Shown here: positions 46,760 through 54,724 of the stretch, one piece after another | How the letters are laid out: every line of letters starts with the position of its first letter | Position numbering within the stretch: position 1 is the stretch's first letter | NCBI GenBank assembly: GCA_024275315.1 | Contig: JAJRZK010000050.1 | Location: 1-64,000, forward strand | Length of the DNA: 64,000 bases | Direction of reading: 5' to 3' | From: Nitrospirota bacterium | GTDB lineage: Bacteria > Nitrospinota_A > UBA7883 | Translations under genes and position numbers: made by a program | Notes under the pieces: model-generated | Told to the model about the DNA's origin: nothing | The model's input: the letters and a program-made list of their open reading frames with translations, nothing else | The model's database searches: none

Positions 46760-47427
46760 TAAAACGAATAATATTTGTCGCTATCGCGTTGCATGCGGCG
46801 TCCATCGTAGCTTTCGGTGACGAAATGGAACCGAGGGAAAACAGGGTCGTTTTCGGATCGTTCCATACAGGACAGGATATGCGTCTGTTCAACGCCTCCC
46901 ACACCGGCTATACAAAAGCCGAAGAGGTCGACTGGATAAAATTTAACGCAGATATATTCGACTACACAAAAATATGGGCTCCCCTGCCCGAAAAAAGAGC
47001 GCTGGCCCGCAGGACGTTGTCCCACATAAAAGTGATCGAAATGACGAAAGGCAAGCAGGCGTGCCAAAGCTCTCCAAGATCGCTCTTCCTGAAATCTCCC
47101 GGCGCGGGGGGCAAGCTTTCTGTCTTCAGGTTGTATGCATACGAGTTCATTATCTGTGATAACACAAAACTGCTCAGCCCGGACGACATGATAAAACAGT
47201 ATGTGGACAAATATGGAATGTACGATGAAAAAGATTTCGACCGAAAAATGATCATCTACAAGAATGTCCTGAATCGTTACAGATTGGGTATTCGTCCCTA
47301 TTATGGCGACAAGGGTGAAAGCGGGTTGGTCATGACGGTTGTCGACGATGATGTCTTTACGGAGACATATATAGCCTGGAGGGGAACTCTCCGGACCGCC
47401 AACGAAAAAATCAGAAACCTTTTCTAA
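46756..47427 (+). CDS. Exported protein, unknown, second of a pair
   Basis: 223 aa with a signal peptide ('IIFVAIALHAASIVAFGDE'). Two cysteines ('KQACQSS', 'FIICDN') could form a disulfide. The mature protein has no recognised motif. It overlaps the previous gene by 4 bp, and both appear to be periplasmic or surface proteins of one operon. Confidence 0.68.
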   Translation: MIKRIIFVAIALHAASIVAFGDEMEPRENRVVFGSFHTGQDMRLFNASHTGYTKAEEVDWIKFNADIFDYTKIWAPLPEKRALARRTLSHIKVIEMTKGKQACQSSPRSLFLKSPGAGGKLSVFRLYAYEFIICDNTKLLSPDDMIKQYVDKYGMYDEKDFDRKMIIYKNVLNRYRLGIRPYYGDKGESGLVMTVVDDDVFTETYIAWRGTLRTANEKIRNLF

Positions 47428-47598
47428 CCAACCACCTGACAGGAAGCGGGTTGCAAAATTAATCCAGATATATATCTATATAAATCAATATATAACCATA
47501 AATAATTGAAGTAATATATTAGCATTACCTGGCTGGTTCCAATATATCTCTCAAGTGATTTTTCCTCTGTTCCGATAAGAAGTTGAGCGGAGGTAAGA

Positions 47599-47925
47599 AT
47601 GGATTTCAGGCTGACATCGTATAACGCGTTTATAGCCGGATCACCCAGGGCCCCCATGTCCCGGGAGGAGTACCAGGCCACGACCAGGCCGGTGTCCGGC
47701 ATGACGAGAAACCTCGCGGGCGACACAGTTGATTTTTCTTCCAGCCCGGGCAGACAGAGCCTCATAAATGCTCTTGGCGCTAGATTTGGCGGATCCGGAC
47801 ATTTTAACCTCGTCAACACGCTTATTCCGTCACGCAACACGCTCGGCTTCTCGACGGGATTGTACGCAGGAGTGGGAGAACTCCCCGCGCACAAGGTAAA
47901 GTCTCTTATCAACAAATACGTGTAA
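47599..47925 (+). CDS. Small hypothetical protein, 108 aa
   Basis: A strong ribosome site (GGAGG) 6 bases before ATG 47599 supports translation. The product is Ser/Gly/Arg-rich ('REEYQATTRPVSGMTRNLAG', 'INALGARFGGSGHFNLVNTL') with no signal peptide or membrane helix. I recognise no family. The 171 bp before it are AT-rich and without a recognised feature. Confidence 0.5.
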   Translation: MDFRLTSYNAFIAGSPRAPMSREEYQATTRPVSGMTRNLAGDTVDFSSSPGRQSLINALGARFGGSGHFNLVNTLIPSRNTLGFSTGLYAGVGELPAHKVKSLINKYV

Positions 47926-47992
47926 CCCTTTAACAGGTCGGCTATTCTGGTTAATATAACCGTATTTGGCGTCTCTTTTCACTTCTTATTGC

Positions 47993-48104
47993 GCTATCCA
48001 TAAGCAGGGTATGTGTGGTATCGTCTGCCACCTAAACAAAACCTTGAACCAAAACAAGTCATAGTTGCTATCCAGAGGCAGGGCGTATGTGGTATCTTTT
48101 GCCA
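47993..48104. repeat. Pair of 38-bp imperfect direct repeats
   Basis: The stretches 47993-48030 and 48067-48104 both read GCTATCCA..GCAGGG....TGTGGTATC.T.TGCCA and match at 31 of 38 positions, offset by 74 bp. They lie between a small hypothetical gene and the methyltransferase gene. They may be operator-like sites, a duplicated promoter segment or a mobile-repeat remnant. Confidence 0.85.
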
Positions 48105-48136
48105 GAAACAATGTAACGCAAATCAAGGTGGACCAC

Positions 48137-49000
48137 ATGCCAAATTCTGAGCTCGAAACATACATACAAAACCAGAGACGCAACTGGAACTCCGTCGCGG
48201 CGGCCTGGGAAAGGTGGGACCAATGGCTTCATAAAACCATGCTTGTTTATGACGAGCTGCTGGTGGATCGGTCTGGTGTGAAAAAAGGGGGCCGCGTGCT
48301 GGATCTGGGTTCCGGCACAGGCTATCCTGCCATCAGGGCGGCGCAGGTCACCGGTCCCGACGGTGAAGTCGTGGGGCTGGACATAGCCGAGAAGATGCTC
48401 GATGTCGCCCGGCGCAAGGCGGACTCGCTCGGGCTGGGGCATATAACGTTCCAGCGATGCGACGTAGGTTCATTACCGTTCGACGACGCAAGTTTTGATT
48501 CTGTCACATCCCGGTTTTGCCTGATGTTTCTGCCAGATCCGGCGACTACTCTTAGGGAGATCAGCCGCGTTATCAGCCCTGGTGGCGGGTTCGCCTCCTC
48601 TGTGTGGGGGGCGCCGGAGAAGAACCCGTCGTTTACCGCTTCGGCCGGGGTGTTGAAGGAATTCTCGGACGCTCCCCCTCCCGATCCCAAGGCGCCCGGG
48701 ATGTTCCGGATGGGACAGCCCGGGGAGTTGGCGGCCATGCTGGAGCAATCCGGTTTTACCAACGTGCGCGAAGAAGAGGTGACTGTCCAATGGTGTTTTG
48801 CGTCGAGCGATGAATATATATCCAACCTCAAGGAGATGGCGGCTCCGTTCAAGGTTATGCTCGACAAGTTATCCGCGGAAGACCTGGCGCGGGCCGAGGA
48901 GAAAATAAAGCATGCGTTGCGGCGGTTCGAGGGTGACGATGGCCGTATAAACCTGGACGCCACATCGCTGGTGGTTTCGGGCGTCAAAGGACATGCGTAA
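48137..49000 (+). CDS. Class I SAM-dependent methyltransferase (UbiE/Methyltransf_11 type)
   Basis: About 287 aa from ATG 48137; the track's upstream start runs through the direct repeats. Motif I 'VLDLGSGTGYPAIRAAQ', 'VVGLDIAEKML', 'SLPFDDASFDSVTSRFCLMF' and 'ISPGGGFASSVWG' define the fold. Such enzymes methylate small molecules such as quinones, sterol-like compounds or toxic metalloids; nothing nearby identifies the substrate. Confidence 0.85.
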   Translation: MPNSELETYIQNQRRNWNSVAAAWERWDQWLHKTMLVYDELLVDRSGVKKGGRVLDLGSGTGYPAIRAAQVTGPDGEVVGLDIAEKMLDVARRKADSLGLGHITFQRCDVGSLPFDDASFDSVTSRFCLMFLPDPATTLREISRVISPGGGFASSVWGAPEKNPSFTASAGVLKEFSDAPPPDPKAPGMFRMGQPGELAAMLEQSGFTNVREEEVTVQWCFASSDEYISNLKEMAAPFKVMLDKLSAEDLARAEEKIKHALRRFEGDDGRINLDATSLVVSGVKGHA

Positions 49001-49043
49001 CCTGACAGGTGTGACCTGGCACAGGTCCAACCTGCGGCCGGTT
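49000..49043. repeat. Cluster of short inverted repeats before thiC
   Basis: Just after the methyltransferase stop, ACCT-GAC-AGGT (49000-49010), GACCTG-GCA-CAGGTC (49013-49027) and AACC...GGTT (49029-49043) follow each other at about 15 bp spacing. The first two have 3-nt loops like the other tandem hairpins of this window, but the units are less regular. Confidence 0.5.
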
Positions 49044-49070
49044 GACAATCACATATCTATTGGATATCTT
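49042..49070 (+). promoter_or_regulatory. Candidate sigma70 promoter for thiC-rsmE
   Basis: Perfect TTGACA (49042-49047) and TATCTT (49065-49070) with a 17-bp spacer, about 75 bp before thiC. No TPP riboswitch consensus (CTGAGA...ACCTGATCTGGATAATGC) is visible between them and the start. Confidence 0.5.
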
Positions 49071-49144
49071 GGAATTGACTTAACGATATACATCTGGCCC
49101 CGGGCGCAATCAGACCGGATCTAAAGTTCTGAGGATTCTTCTGT

Positions 49145-50434
49145 ATGACCACGCAATTAATAGAAGCTCGAAAAGGCGTAATCACACACGTGATGGAGAC
49201 CGTCGCCATACGTGAAGGTGTAGAGCCGGAATTTTTAAGGTCGGGTATCGCCGACGGTTCCATCGTAATCACCAGGAACAACCGGAGTAATAGCGACGGG
49301 CTTGGTGTGGGCTCCGGCCTGCGGGTGAAGGTGAACGCGAACATCGGCTCGTCCCGCGACGATGCGGACATGGATAACGAGCTGGAAAAAGCGGCGATCG
49401 CGGTGGCCGCGGGGGCGGACGCGATCATGGACCTTTCGACCGGAGGTGACATACGGGCCATAAGAAAGGCGATCCTCGACCGGATAAAAGTTCCTCTCGG
49501 CACGGTTCCCATATACCAGTGCGCCGCCGAAAATATCCTGAAAGGCAAACATCTGCTGGACATGACCGCCGACGACCTGTTTTCCGCCATAGAAGACCAT
49601 GGCCGGGACGGTGTGGATTTTATCACCGTGCATTGCGGCGTCACCAGAGAATCGGTCAGGCGGTTTCGCGAAGAGGGACGGCTTTTGGACATCGTGAGCC
49701 GGGGCGGATCGATCCACGCCAAAATGATCGATTACCATCGGGAGGAGAACCCGTTATACGAGCGGTTCGACCGGCTCATAGAGATAGCCAGGGAATATGA
49801 CATGACGTTGAGCCTTGGCGACGGCATGCGTCCCGGCTGTCTGGCGGACGCGACGGACAGGGCGCAGGTGCAGGAGACGGTGATCCTGGGTGAGCTGGGC
49901 AAACGCGCCCGGGACGCCGGTGTGCAGGTTATGATAGAAGGCCCCGGCCACATGCCGCTGGATCAGATATCGTCCAACATGAAGCTACAGAAGCGGTTAT
50001 GCAACAACGCTCCTTTTTATGTGCTCGGTCCTTTGGTGACGGATATAGCCCCCGGTTACGACCACATCACATCCGCCATCGGCGGCGCCATCGCGGCGGC
50101 GTCCGGGGCGGATTTTCTTTGTTATGTCACACCGGCGGAGCATCTGAGGTTGCCCACGATTGAAGATGTGAAACAAGGTGTGATCGCCGCCCGCATCGCC
50201 GCCCACGCAGGTGACATCGCAAGGGGTACTGGGTCCGCCCGTGACTGGGACGACAAAATGGCCATCGCCAGAAAAAACCTGGACTGGCAGGGGCAGTGCG
50301 ATCTTTCCATCGATCCGGAGACATCCAGGCGGCGCAGGGCCGAAACCAACCCGGAGGACGATAGCGTGTGCACCATGTGTTCCGCCCTGTGCTCCATCAA
50401 GACCGGCTCGGAGATGGTTGGAAAACGGTCTTGA
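49145..50434 (+). CDS. thiC: Phosphomethylpyrimidine synthase ThiC (short type)
   Basis: 429 aa. 'GVEPEFLRSGIADGSIVI', 'VPLGTVPIYQ', 'DFITVHCGV', 'LSLGDGMRPGCLADATDRAQ' and 'EGPGHMPLDQI' are ThiC blocks. The C-terminal 'CTMCSALC' supplies the 4Fe-4S cysteines. The enzyme is a radical-SAM protein converting AIR to HMP-phosphate for thiamine. The 430-aa length lacks the N-terminal domain of the long (about 600-aa) enterobacterial form, resembling the archaeal/clostridial type. The rsmE start TTG overlaps the stop. Confidence 0.96.
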   Translation: MTTQLIEARKGVITHVMETVAIREGVEPEFLRSGIADGSIVITRNNRSNSDGLGVGSGLRVKVNANIGSSRDDADMDNELEKAAIAVAAGADAIMDLSTGGDIRAIRKAILDRIKVPLGTVPIYQCAAENILKGKHLLDMTADDLFSAIEDHGRDGVDFITVHCGVTRESVRRFREEGRLLDIVSRGGSIHAKMIDYHREENPLYERFDRLIEIAREYDMTLSLGDGMRPGCLADATDRAQVQETVILGELGKRARDAGVQVMIEGPGHMPLDQISSNMKLQKRLCNNAPFYVLGPLVTDIAPGYDHITSAIGGAIAAASGADFLCYVTPAEHLRLPTIEDVKQGVIAARIAAHAGDIARGTGSARDWDDKMAIARKNLDWQGQCDLSIDPETSRRRRAETNPEDDSVCTMCSALCSIKTGSEMVGKRS

Positions 50435-51159
50435 GGCATTTTCTGGCGCCGGCGGAAAACTTCGACGGGGCGACGGTCCGGCTGGTCGCTGGTGAAGCTC
50501 ATCATATCCGAACAGTTCTCAGGATGACCCCCGGTGACAGGATAATTGTTTCTGTTGAAAATGTCGGCGAGTTCGACTGTTCCATCACACAGGTGGAACG
50601 TGATCTTGTCATCGCCGATATTTTGTCCAAACTCGAGAAACCACGGGACCGGCGGCCTGGTGTCACCCTTGCCCAGGTTGTTCCCAAGGGGAAAAAAATG
50701 GACGATATCGTTCGCATCGCGTGTGAACTGGGCGTGGAACGGATCATACCCGTTGTCTCTGAAAGGCGCCAGGGCAGACTGACCGCGGACGCCGCCGCGA
50801 AAAAAACATCCAGATGGCGCTCGATCGCCGACGCGGCGGCAAAACAGTCTCGCGCAGGGTCCCCGTCCAGGGTAAGCCACCCGATAGACGTAACATCTCT
50901 CCCTGGGGAAGTTTCCGACGGGCTTCGCGTCGCTCTTTGGGAGAAAGAGACCAAAACCCTCAAATCTACGCTGTCGAGCGAGCCCGATCCAAAATCCGTA
51001 CTGATCCTCGCCGGACCGGAAGGCGGGCTGACAGAAGCCGAAATCTATTCGCTCCGGTCCGGGGGATTTGTAACCGCATCGCTGGGATCAAGAATCCTGC
51101 GAACCCAGACCGCCGGTATAGCAGGCGTTATCGCCGCCATGTATCAGTATGGCGACTAG
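50431..51159 (+). CDS. rsmE: 16S rRNA m3U1498 methyltransferase RsmE
   Basis: About 242 aa from TTG 50431, overlapping the thiC stop (TTGA). The opening 'LRHFLAPAENFDG...GEAHHIRTVLRMTPGDRI' is the RsmE PUA-like N-domain. 'IACELGVERIIPVVSERR' and the SPOUT-knot end 'LILAGPEGGLTEAEI', 'LGSRILRTQTA' complete it. It methylates U1498 of 16S rRNA in the small ribosomal subunit. Confidence 0.94.
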   Translation: MRHFLAPAENFDGATVRLVAGEAHHIRTVLRMTPGDRIIVSVENVGEFDCSITQVERDLVIADILSKLEKPRDRRPGVTLAQVVPKGKKMDDIVRIACELGVERIIPVVSERRQGRLTADAAAKKTSRWRSIADAAAKQSRAGSPSRVSHPIDVTSLPGEVSDGLRVALWEKETKTLKSTLSSEPDPKSVLILAGPEGGLTEAEIYSLRSGGFVTASLGSRILRTQTAGIAGVIAAMYQYGD

Positions 51160-51186
51160 CTAAAATAATCTTCCCGGGAAAGCTGG

Positions 51187-53391
51187 TTAGCGGGTCATTT
51201 TCAGGAACATCTCGTAAGGCATGTCGACCCTGGTCCAGTCGACATAAAGATCGGCGTGACCCAGGTAAAGAACGCGTAGTTCCACAGCGTCTGATTTTTC
51301 ATCCGCTATGTTTATCGGCGCCGTGAACTCACGCCAGACCCCCACTTCCTTGAAATCCCCGCTGTTCAGTGTTCGCCGGGCGATAACCCTTTTTCCATAA
51401 TCGGATGTCACTTCGATCACCGCGACCGGCCCGTCGGTTATACGGTCGATTTTCATTCTGAACACCCCCACGTACAACCCCCGTACAAGCGAGAGGTAGG
51501 GACCATACACCAGGATACCCTCCCGGGTTTTCCCCGATACGGCTTTTCGCACTTCGCCATATGGAGAGCTTTCGTCCCGCGCGTTTTCGCCTACTATCTT
51601 GGGCATTTGTTTGGCGTTGGATGTGGTGAAATAATCGATATAACGCTCGTAATCGAGCTTTTTGTCATATCCCCGTTTAAGGACAAAAACACCGTCATCC
51701 TCGAACACGGTTCCGTAATTCTTCAATTTGAGGACTTCGGATGTCATGGCGTATTGCGATGGACGCATGTATTCCACGTTGGGTTTCATATCCACGACTA
51801 TATAATCAAAAGCCATCTTCTTGAATATACCCCACTTAAGGCTTCTGAGCAGGTGCGTTACGGGGCGATGATGCAGGAGAGTGAAAGGACCCTGGCTCGC
51901 CAGCGTCGACGCGCTGTAGGGGATTTTTTCCAACACCCCACGGGCTCTGGCGGCATGTTCCCTGTGTTGGTCGGTGATAAAACCGGCCCAGGACGAGTAT
52001 ACAGGCAGGGCGCCATAATCTTTGACCATATAGAGGTTGACAAAGATCATGTAGACCGCCAGCAAAGAGACGGCTTTCGCCCCGGGTCTTTGCCCGAACA
52101 ACGCGGGGATTCCCGATTTTGTCGAGCTTATCGTGTAGAGAAAAAAGGCGGCGAACAGAATCAACAACGGTTTCCCGGCTCCTCCCATCCTTATCCTGAC
52201 ACCAGATATTGTAAAATCAAATGGGCCGGCGAGCGAATAGTGCAAAATGACGATACAGTAGACGATCACCACCCCGCCGGAGACAACCCTGACAACCGGC
52301 GCAACCCTGCTTACAGACGATGCGATCAGGGGCGTCTTTTCCAGTTGGCCAAACACTTTATGAATGTTCGCCAGCGCAAATACCGTCGCCAACGTCCACA
52401 TGGGAATGATCAGGAGGGGATAGTGATGAGTCAGCCCCACGAGCTGGCTTCTCTTGGCCAGGTACAGCTCCATGGTGGGGGGGAGGAGCATCAAGATCCC
52501 TACAGGAGAAAAGACGGGAAGAAATCCGTACTGAAGCAGTAAAGACAACCACCGCTCCCGGTTTCCGTCGCTCCAGGTCATGGGTCTCCAGAACACACCC
52601 GCCGGGTCTTTTAAAAAGTTTATAATCATTTCCGGCAAAGCCCCCCCTATCCACCCATACTGGCTCGCATAGCCGTATTCGGTTTCGCCCGTAAACGCAG
52701 GATAGGCCACCTTGAACACCAGCGCCGCGTAAAGACCGCAAAAAACCAGCGTATAGATCCCCTTGCGGTATTCGCGTTCCATCAGCGCCGCGTAGAGCCC
52801 AAGCAAGGCGAACAGTATGAAAGAATCCTCTTTGCACGCGACAAGCGCCGCGCCGAAAAGGAAATAGAGCCGCCATCGTTTGGTGATCATCGCGTAAAAA
52901 GCGCCGAACAAAAACAGAGGCTCGTGGGATATCATGTGGTAGTCGAAAAGATTTGCGTAATGCAGTTTGCCGTTAACAAGGTATCCGATCACGATCATCA
53001 GCGCGACCCATTCATTTCTCAGGTAGTGGCGGGCGATCAAAAACAGCGGAATACCCGCCAGGCCGATCGTCAGCGATTGCCAGATAAAAGTGAACCAGTA
53101 TCCGTCGCTGAAAATGTAATAACCGGTCAGCACAAGCAGTATCGGCGCGAAATGATCCGACCAGTAGTTGACATGGTCCACGTTGGAGTACATGAATTTG
53201 CCGTTGGACGTGTTGTAACTGGCCGAATCTATATGGCCATAATCGAGGCTGCAATGCATGTTTTCCCACCGGTCTATCGACAGGTGGGAGAAATACCCGA
53301 TGTATAAAGCCACAGCCATGACAAGAAACACTTTTGCCACGGCCGAAGCGGCTACATCCGTGTCGCCTGCGGTCAGGTCGGTTTCATTCAT
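51187..53391 (-). CDS. DUF2079 polytopic membrane protein with C-terminal extracytoplasmic domain
   Basis: 734 aa. The N-terminal part has about twelve membrane helices with 'SVDYGHID...YWSDHFAPIL' and 'HYPLLIIPMW' (the usual DUF2079 Asp/His pattern, GT-C-like fold). The final 200 residues are soluble and beta-rich ('RGLYVGVFRMKIDRITDGPVAVIEV', 'DLYVDWTRVDMP'), like a carbohydrate-binding jelly-roll. It may be a lipid-linked sugar transferase; substrate and acceptor are unknown. It is divergent from the aminotransferase gene. Confidence 0.83.
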   Translation of the reverse strand: MNETDLTAGDTDVAASAVAKVFLVMAVALYIGYFSHLSIDRWENMHCSLDYGHIDSASYNTSNGKFMYSNVDHVNYWSDHFAPILLVLTGYYIFSDGYWFTFIWQSLTIGLAGIPLFLIARHYLRNEWVALMIVIGYLVNGKLHYANLFDYHMISHEPLFLFGAFYAMITKRWRLYFLFGAALVACKEDSFILFALLGLYAALMEREYRKGIYTLVFCGLYAALVFKVAYPAFTGETEYGYASQYGWIGGALPEMIINFLKDPAGVFWRPMTWSDGNRERWLSLLLQYGFLPVFSPVGILMLLPPTMELYLAKRSQLVGLTHHYPLLIIPMWTLATVFALANIHKVFGQLEKTPLIASSVSRVAPVVRVVSGGVVIVYCIVILHYSLAGPFDFTISGVRIRMGGAGKPLLILFAAFFLYTISSTKSGIPALFGQRPGAKAVSLLAVYMIFVNLYMVKDYGALPVYSSWAGFITDQHREHAARARGVLEKIPYSASTLASQGPFTLLHHRPVTHLLRSLKWGIFKKMAFDYIVVDMKPNVEYMRPSQYAMTSEVLKLKNYGTVFEDDGVFVLKRGYDKKLDYERYIDYFTTSNAKQMPKIVGENARDESSPYGEVRKAVSGKTREGILVYGPYLSLVRGLYVGVFRMKIDRITDGPVAVIEVTSDYGKRVIARRTLNSGDFKEVGVWREFTAPINIADEKSDAVELRVLYLGHADLYVDWTRVDMPYEMFLKMTR

Positions 53392-53558
53392 AGCGCAACG
53401 TTTCGGGTAAAATAAAAAAGTATAAAATTATAACAGACCCTATGGACAATAACACGCAAGCCGCGCAAAGCCGGGCTTGACGGCGATTGACGGGACGAGT
53501 ACATTTTCATACCAGCCATGCCGCAAGGTGGCCGATGGAAAAACGAAGATAAACAACC

Positions 53559-54716
53559 GTGAAATATAACAAGCATATATCCAGCAGATCGAAAGTTATC
53601 CCGTCGTTTATCGTGATGGATATCCTGGAAAAAGCCAAATCGATGGAGGCGGCCGGGATAGACATTGTTCACTTTGAGATAGGCGAACCAGATTTCGACA
53701 CCCCGGAACCGATCAAAAAAGCGGGGATAGAAGCTATACGTAAGGGCAAAACCAAATATACCCATTCCCTTGGCCTTCACGAGCTTCGCAAGGCGGTGGC
53801 GAAACATACGCTCATGGAGTATGGGGTCGGGGTGGACCCGGAACGGGTGTTCGTGGCGTCCGGCACGTCCAACGCTCTTTTTCTCATTCTCGCCGCCATG
53901 CTGGAGAAGGGTGACGAGGTGATTATGCCCGATCCGTGCTACTCGTGTTATCCCAATTTCGTTTCGTTCCTGGGCGGCAAGCCGGTGAAGGCGCGTGTAA
54001 GGGAAAAAGACCGGTTCGAGCTGACTCCGGAAATGGTGGCGAAAAAAATCACGGGCAGAACAAGGGCGATCCTGATAAACTCCCCCGCCAACCCCACGGG
54101 CATGGTCATAAAGCCCGATGTGATCAGGGAGATAACGCGCCTGGGACCTATGATAATCTCCGATGAAATCTATCATGGCATCGTATATGACAGCGAGGCT
54201 CACTCTGTCCTGGAGTATACGGACAACGCCTTTGTCATTAACGGGTTTTCCAAACGAAACGCGATGACCGGTTGGCGGCTGGGTTATGCGATATGTCCCC
54301 CGGAGTATGTCAGGCCGATACAGAAGATGCAACAGAACTTCAATATCTCCGCGAACTCGTTCGTCCAGTGGGGCGGGATTGCGGCGTTGCAAAAGGGGGG
54401 GCCGTATGTGGAAAAGATGCGCAAGGTGTTAGACGAAAGGCGACGGTTTCTCGTGCGGGGTCTGGCCGATATCGGGTTGGGGCTGTCTCATCCCCCCCAG
54501 GGGGCGTTCTACGCCTTCACCAACGCCTCGAAAAATGGCAAGAACTCCATGAAACTGGCGCTGGAAATACTCGACAAGGCTCATGTGGCGGTCACTCCCG
54601 GCATAGATTTCGGCAAGGGAGGCGAAGGGTATCTGAGGTTTAGCTACACAAGCTCCATCGACAACATCCGCGAAGGGATAAAGAGGCTCGACGGATTTCT
54701 GAACACCGGAGGATAA
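53559..54716 (+). CDS. PLP-dependent class I aminotransferase
   Basis: 385 aa fold-type I aminotransferase. 'FEIGEPDFDTPEPI', 'GLHELRKAVAKH', 'INSPANPTGMV' and the Schiff-base Lys in 'NGFSKRNAMTGWRLGY' are standard subgroup-I (AspC/AlaT/ArAT-like) motifs, and 'ISDEIYHGI' holds the cofactor Asp. The amino-acid substrate cannot be told from this sequence. It stands alone between two genes on the opposite strand. Confidence 0.92.
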   Translation: MKYNKHISSRSKVIPSFIVMDILEKAKSMEAAGIDIVHFEIGEPDFDTPEPIKKAGIEAIRKGKTKYTHSLGLHELRKAVAKHTLMEYGVGVDPERVFVASGTSNALFLILAAMLEKGDEVIMPDPCYSCYPNFVSFLGGKPVKARVREKDRFELTPEMVAKKITGRTRAILINSPANPTGMVIKPDVIREITRLGPMIISDEIYHGIVYDSEAHSVLEYTDNAFVINGFSKRNAMTGWRLGYAICPPEYVRPIQKMQQNFNISANSFVQWGGIAALQKGGPYVEKMRKVLDERRRFLVRGLADIGLGLSHPPQGAFYAFTNASKNGKNSMKLALEILDKAHVAVTPGIDFGKGGEGYLRFSYTSSIDNIREGIKRLDGFLNTGG

Positions 54717-54724
54717 CAGCAGAG

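Noticed and set aside
49001-49144. Possible TPP riboswitch before thiC
   Set aside because: The conserved CTGAGA and ACCTGATCTGGATAATGC elements are missing; only short inverted repeats and a promoter are seen.
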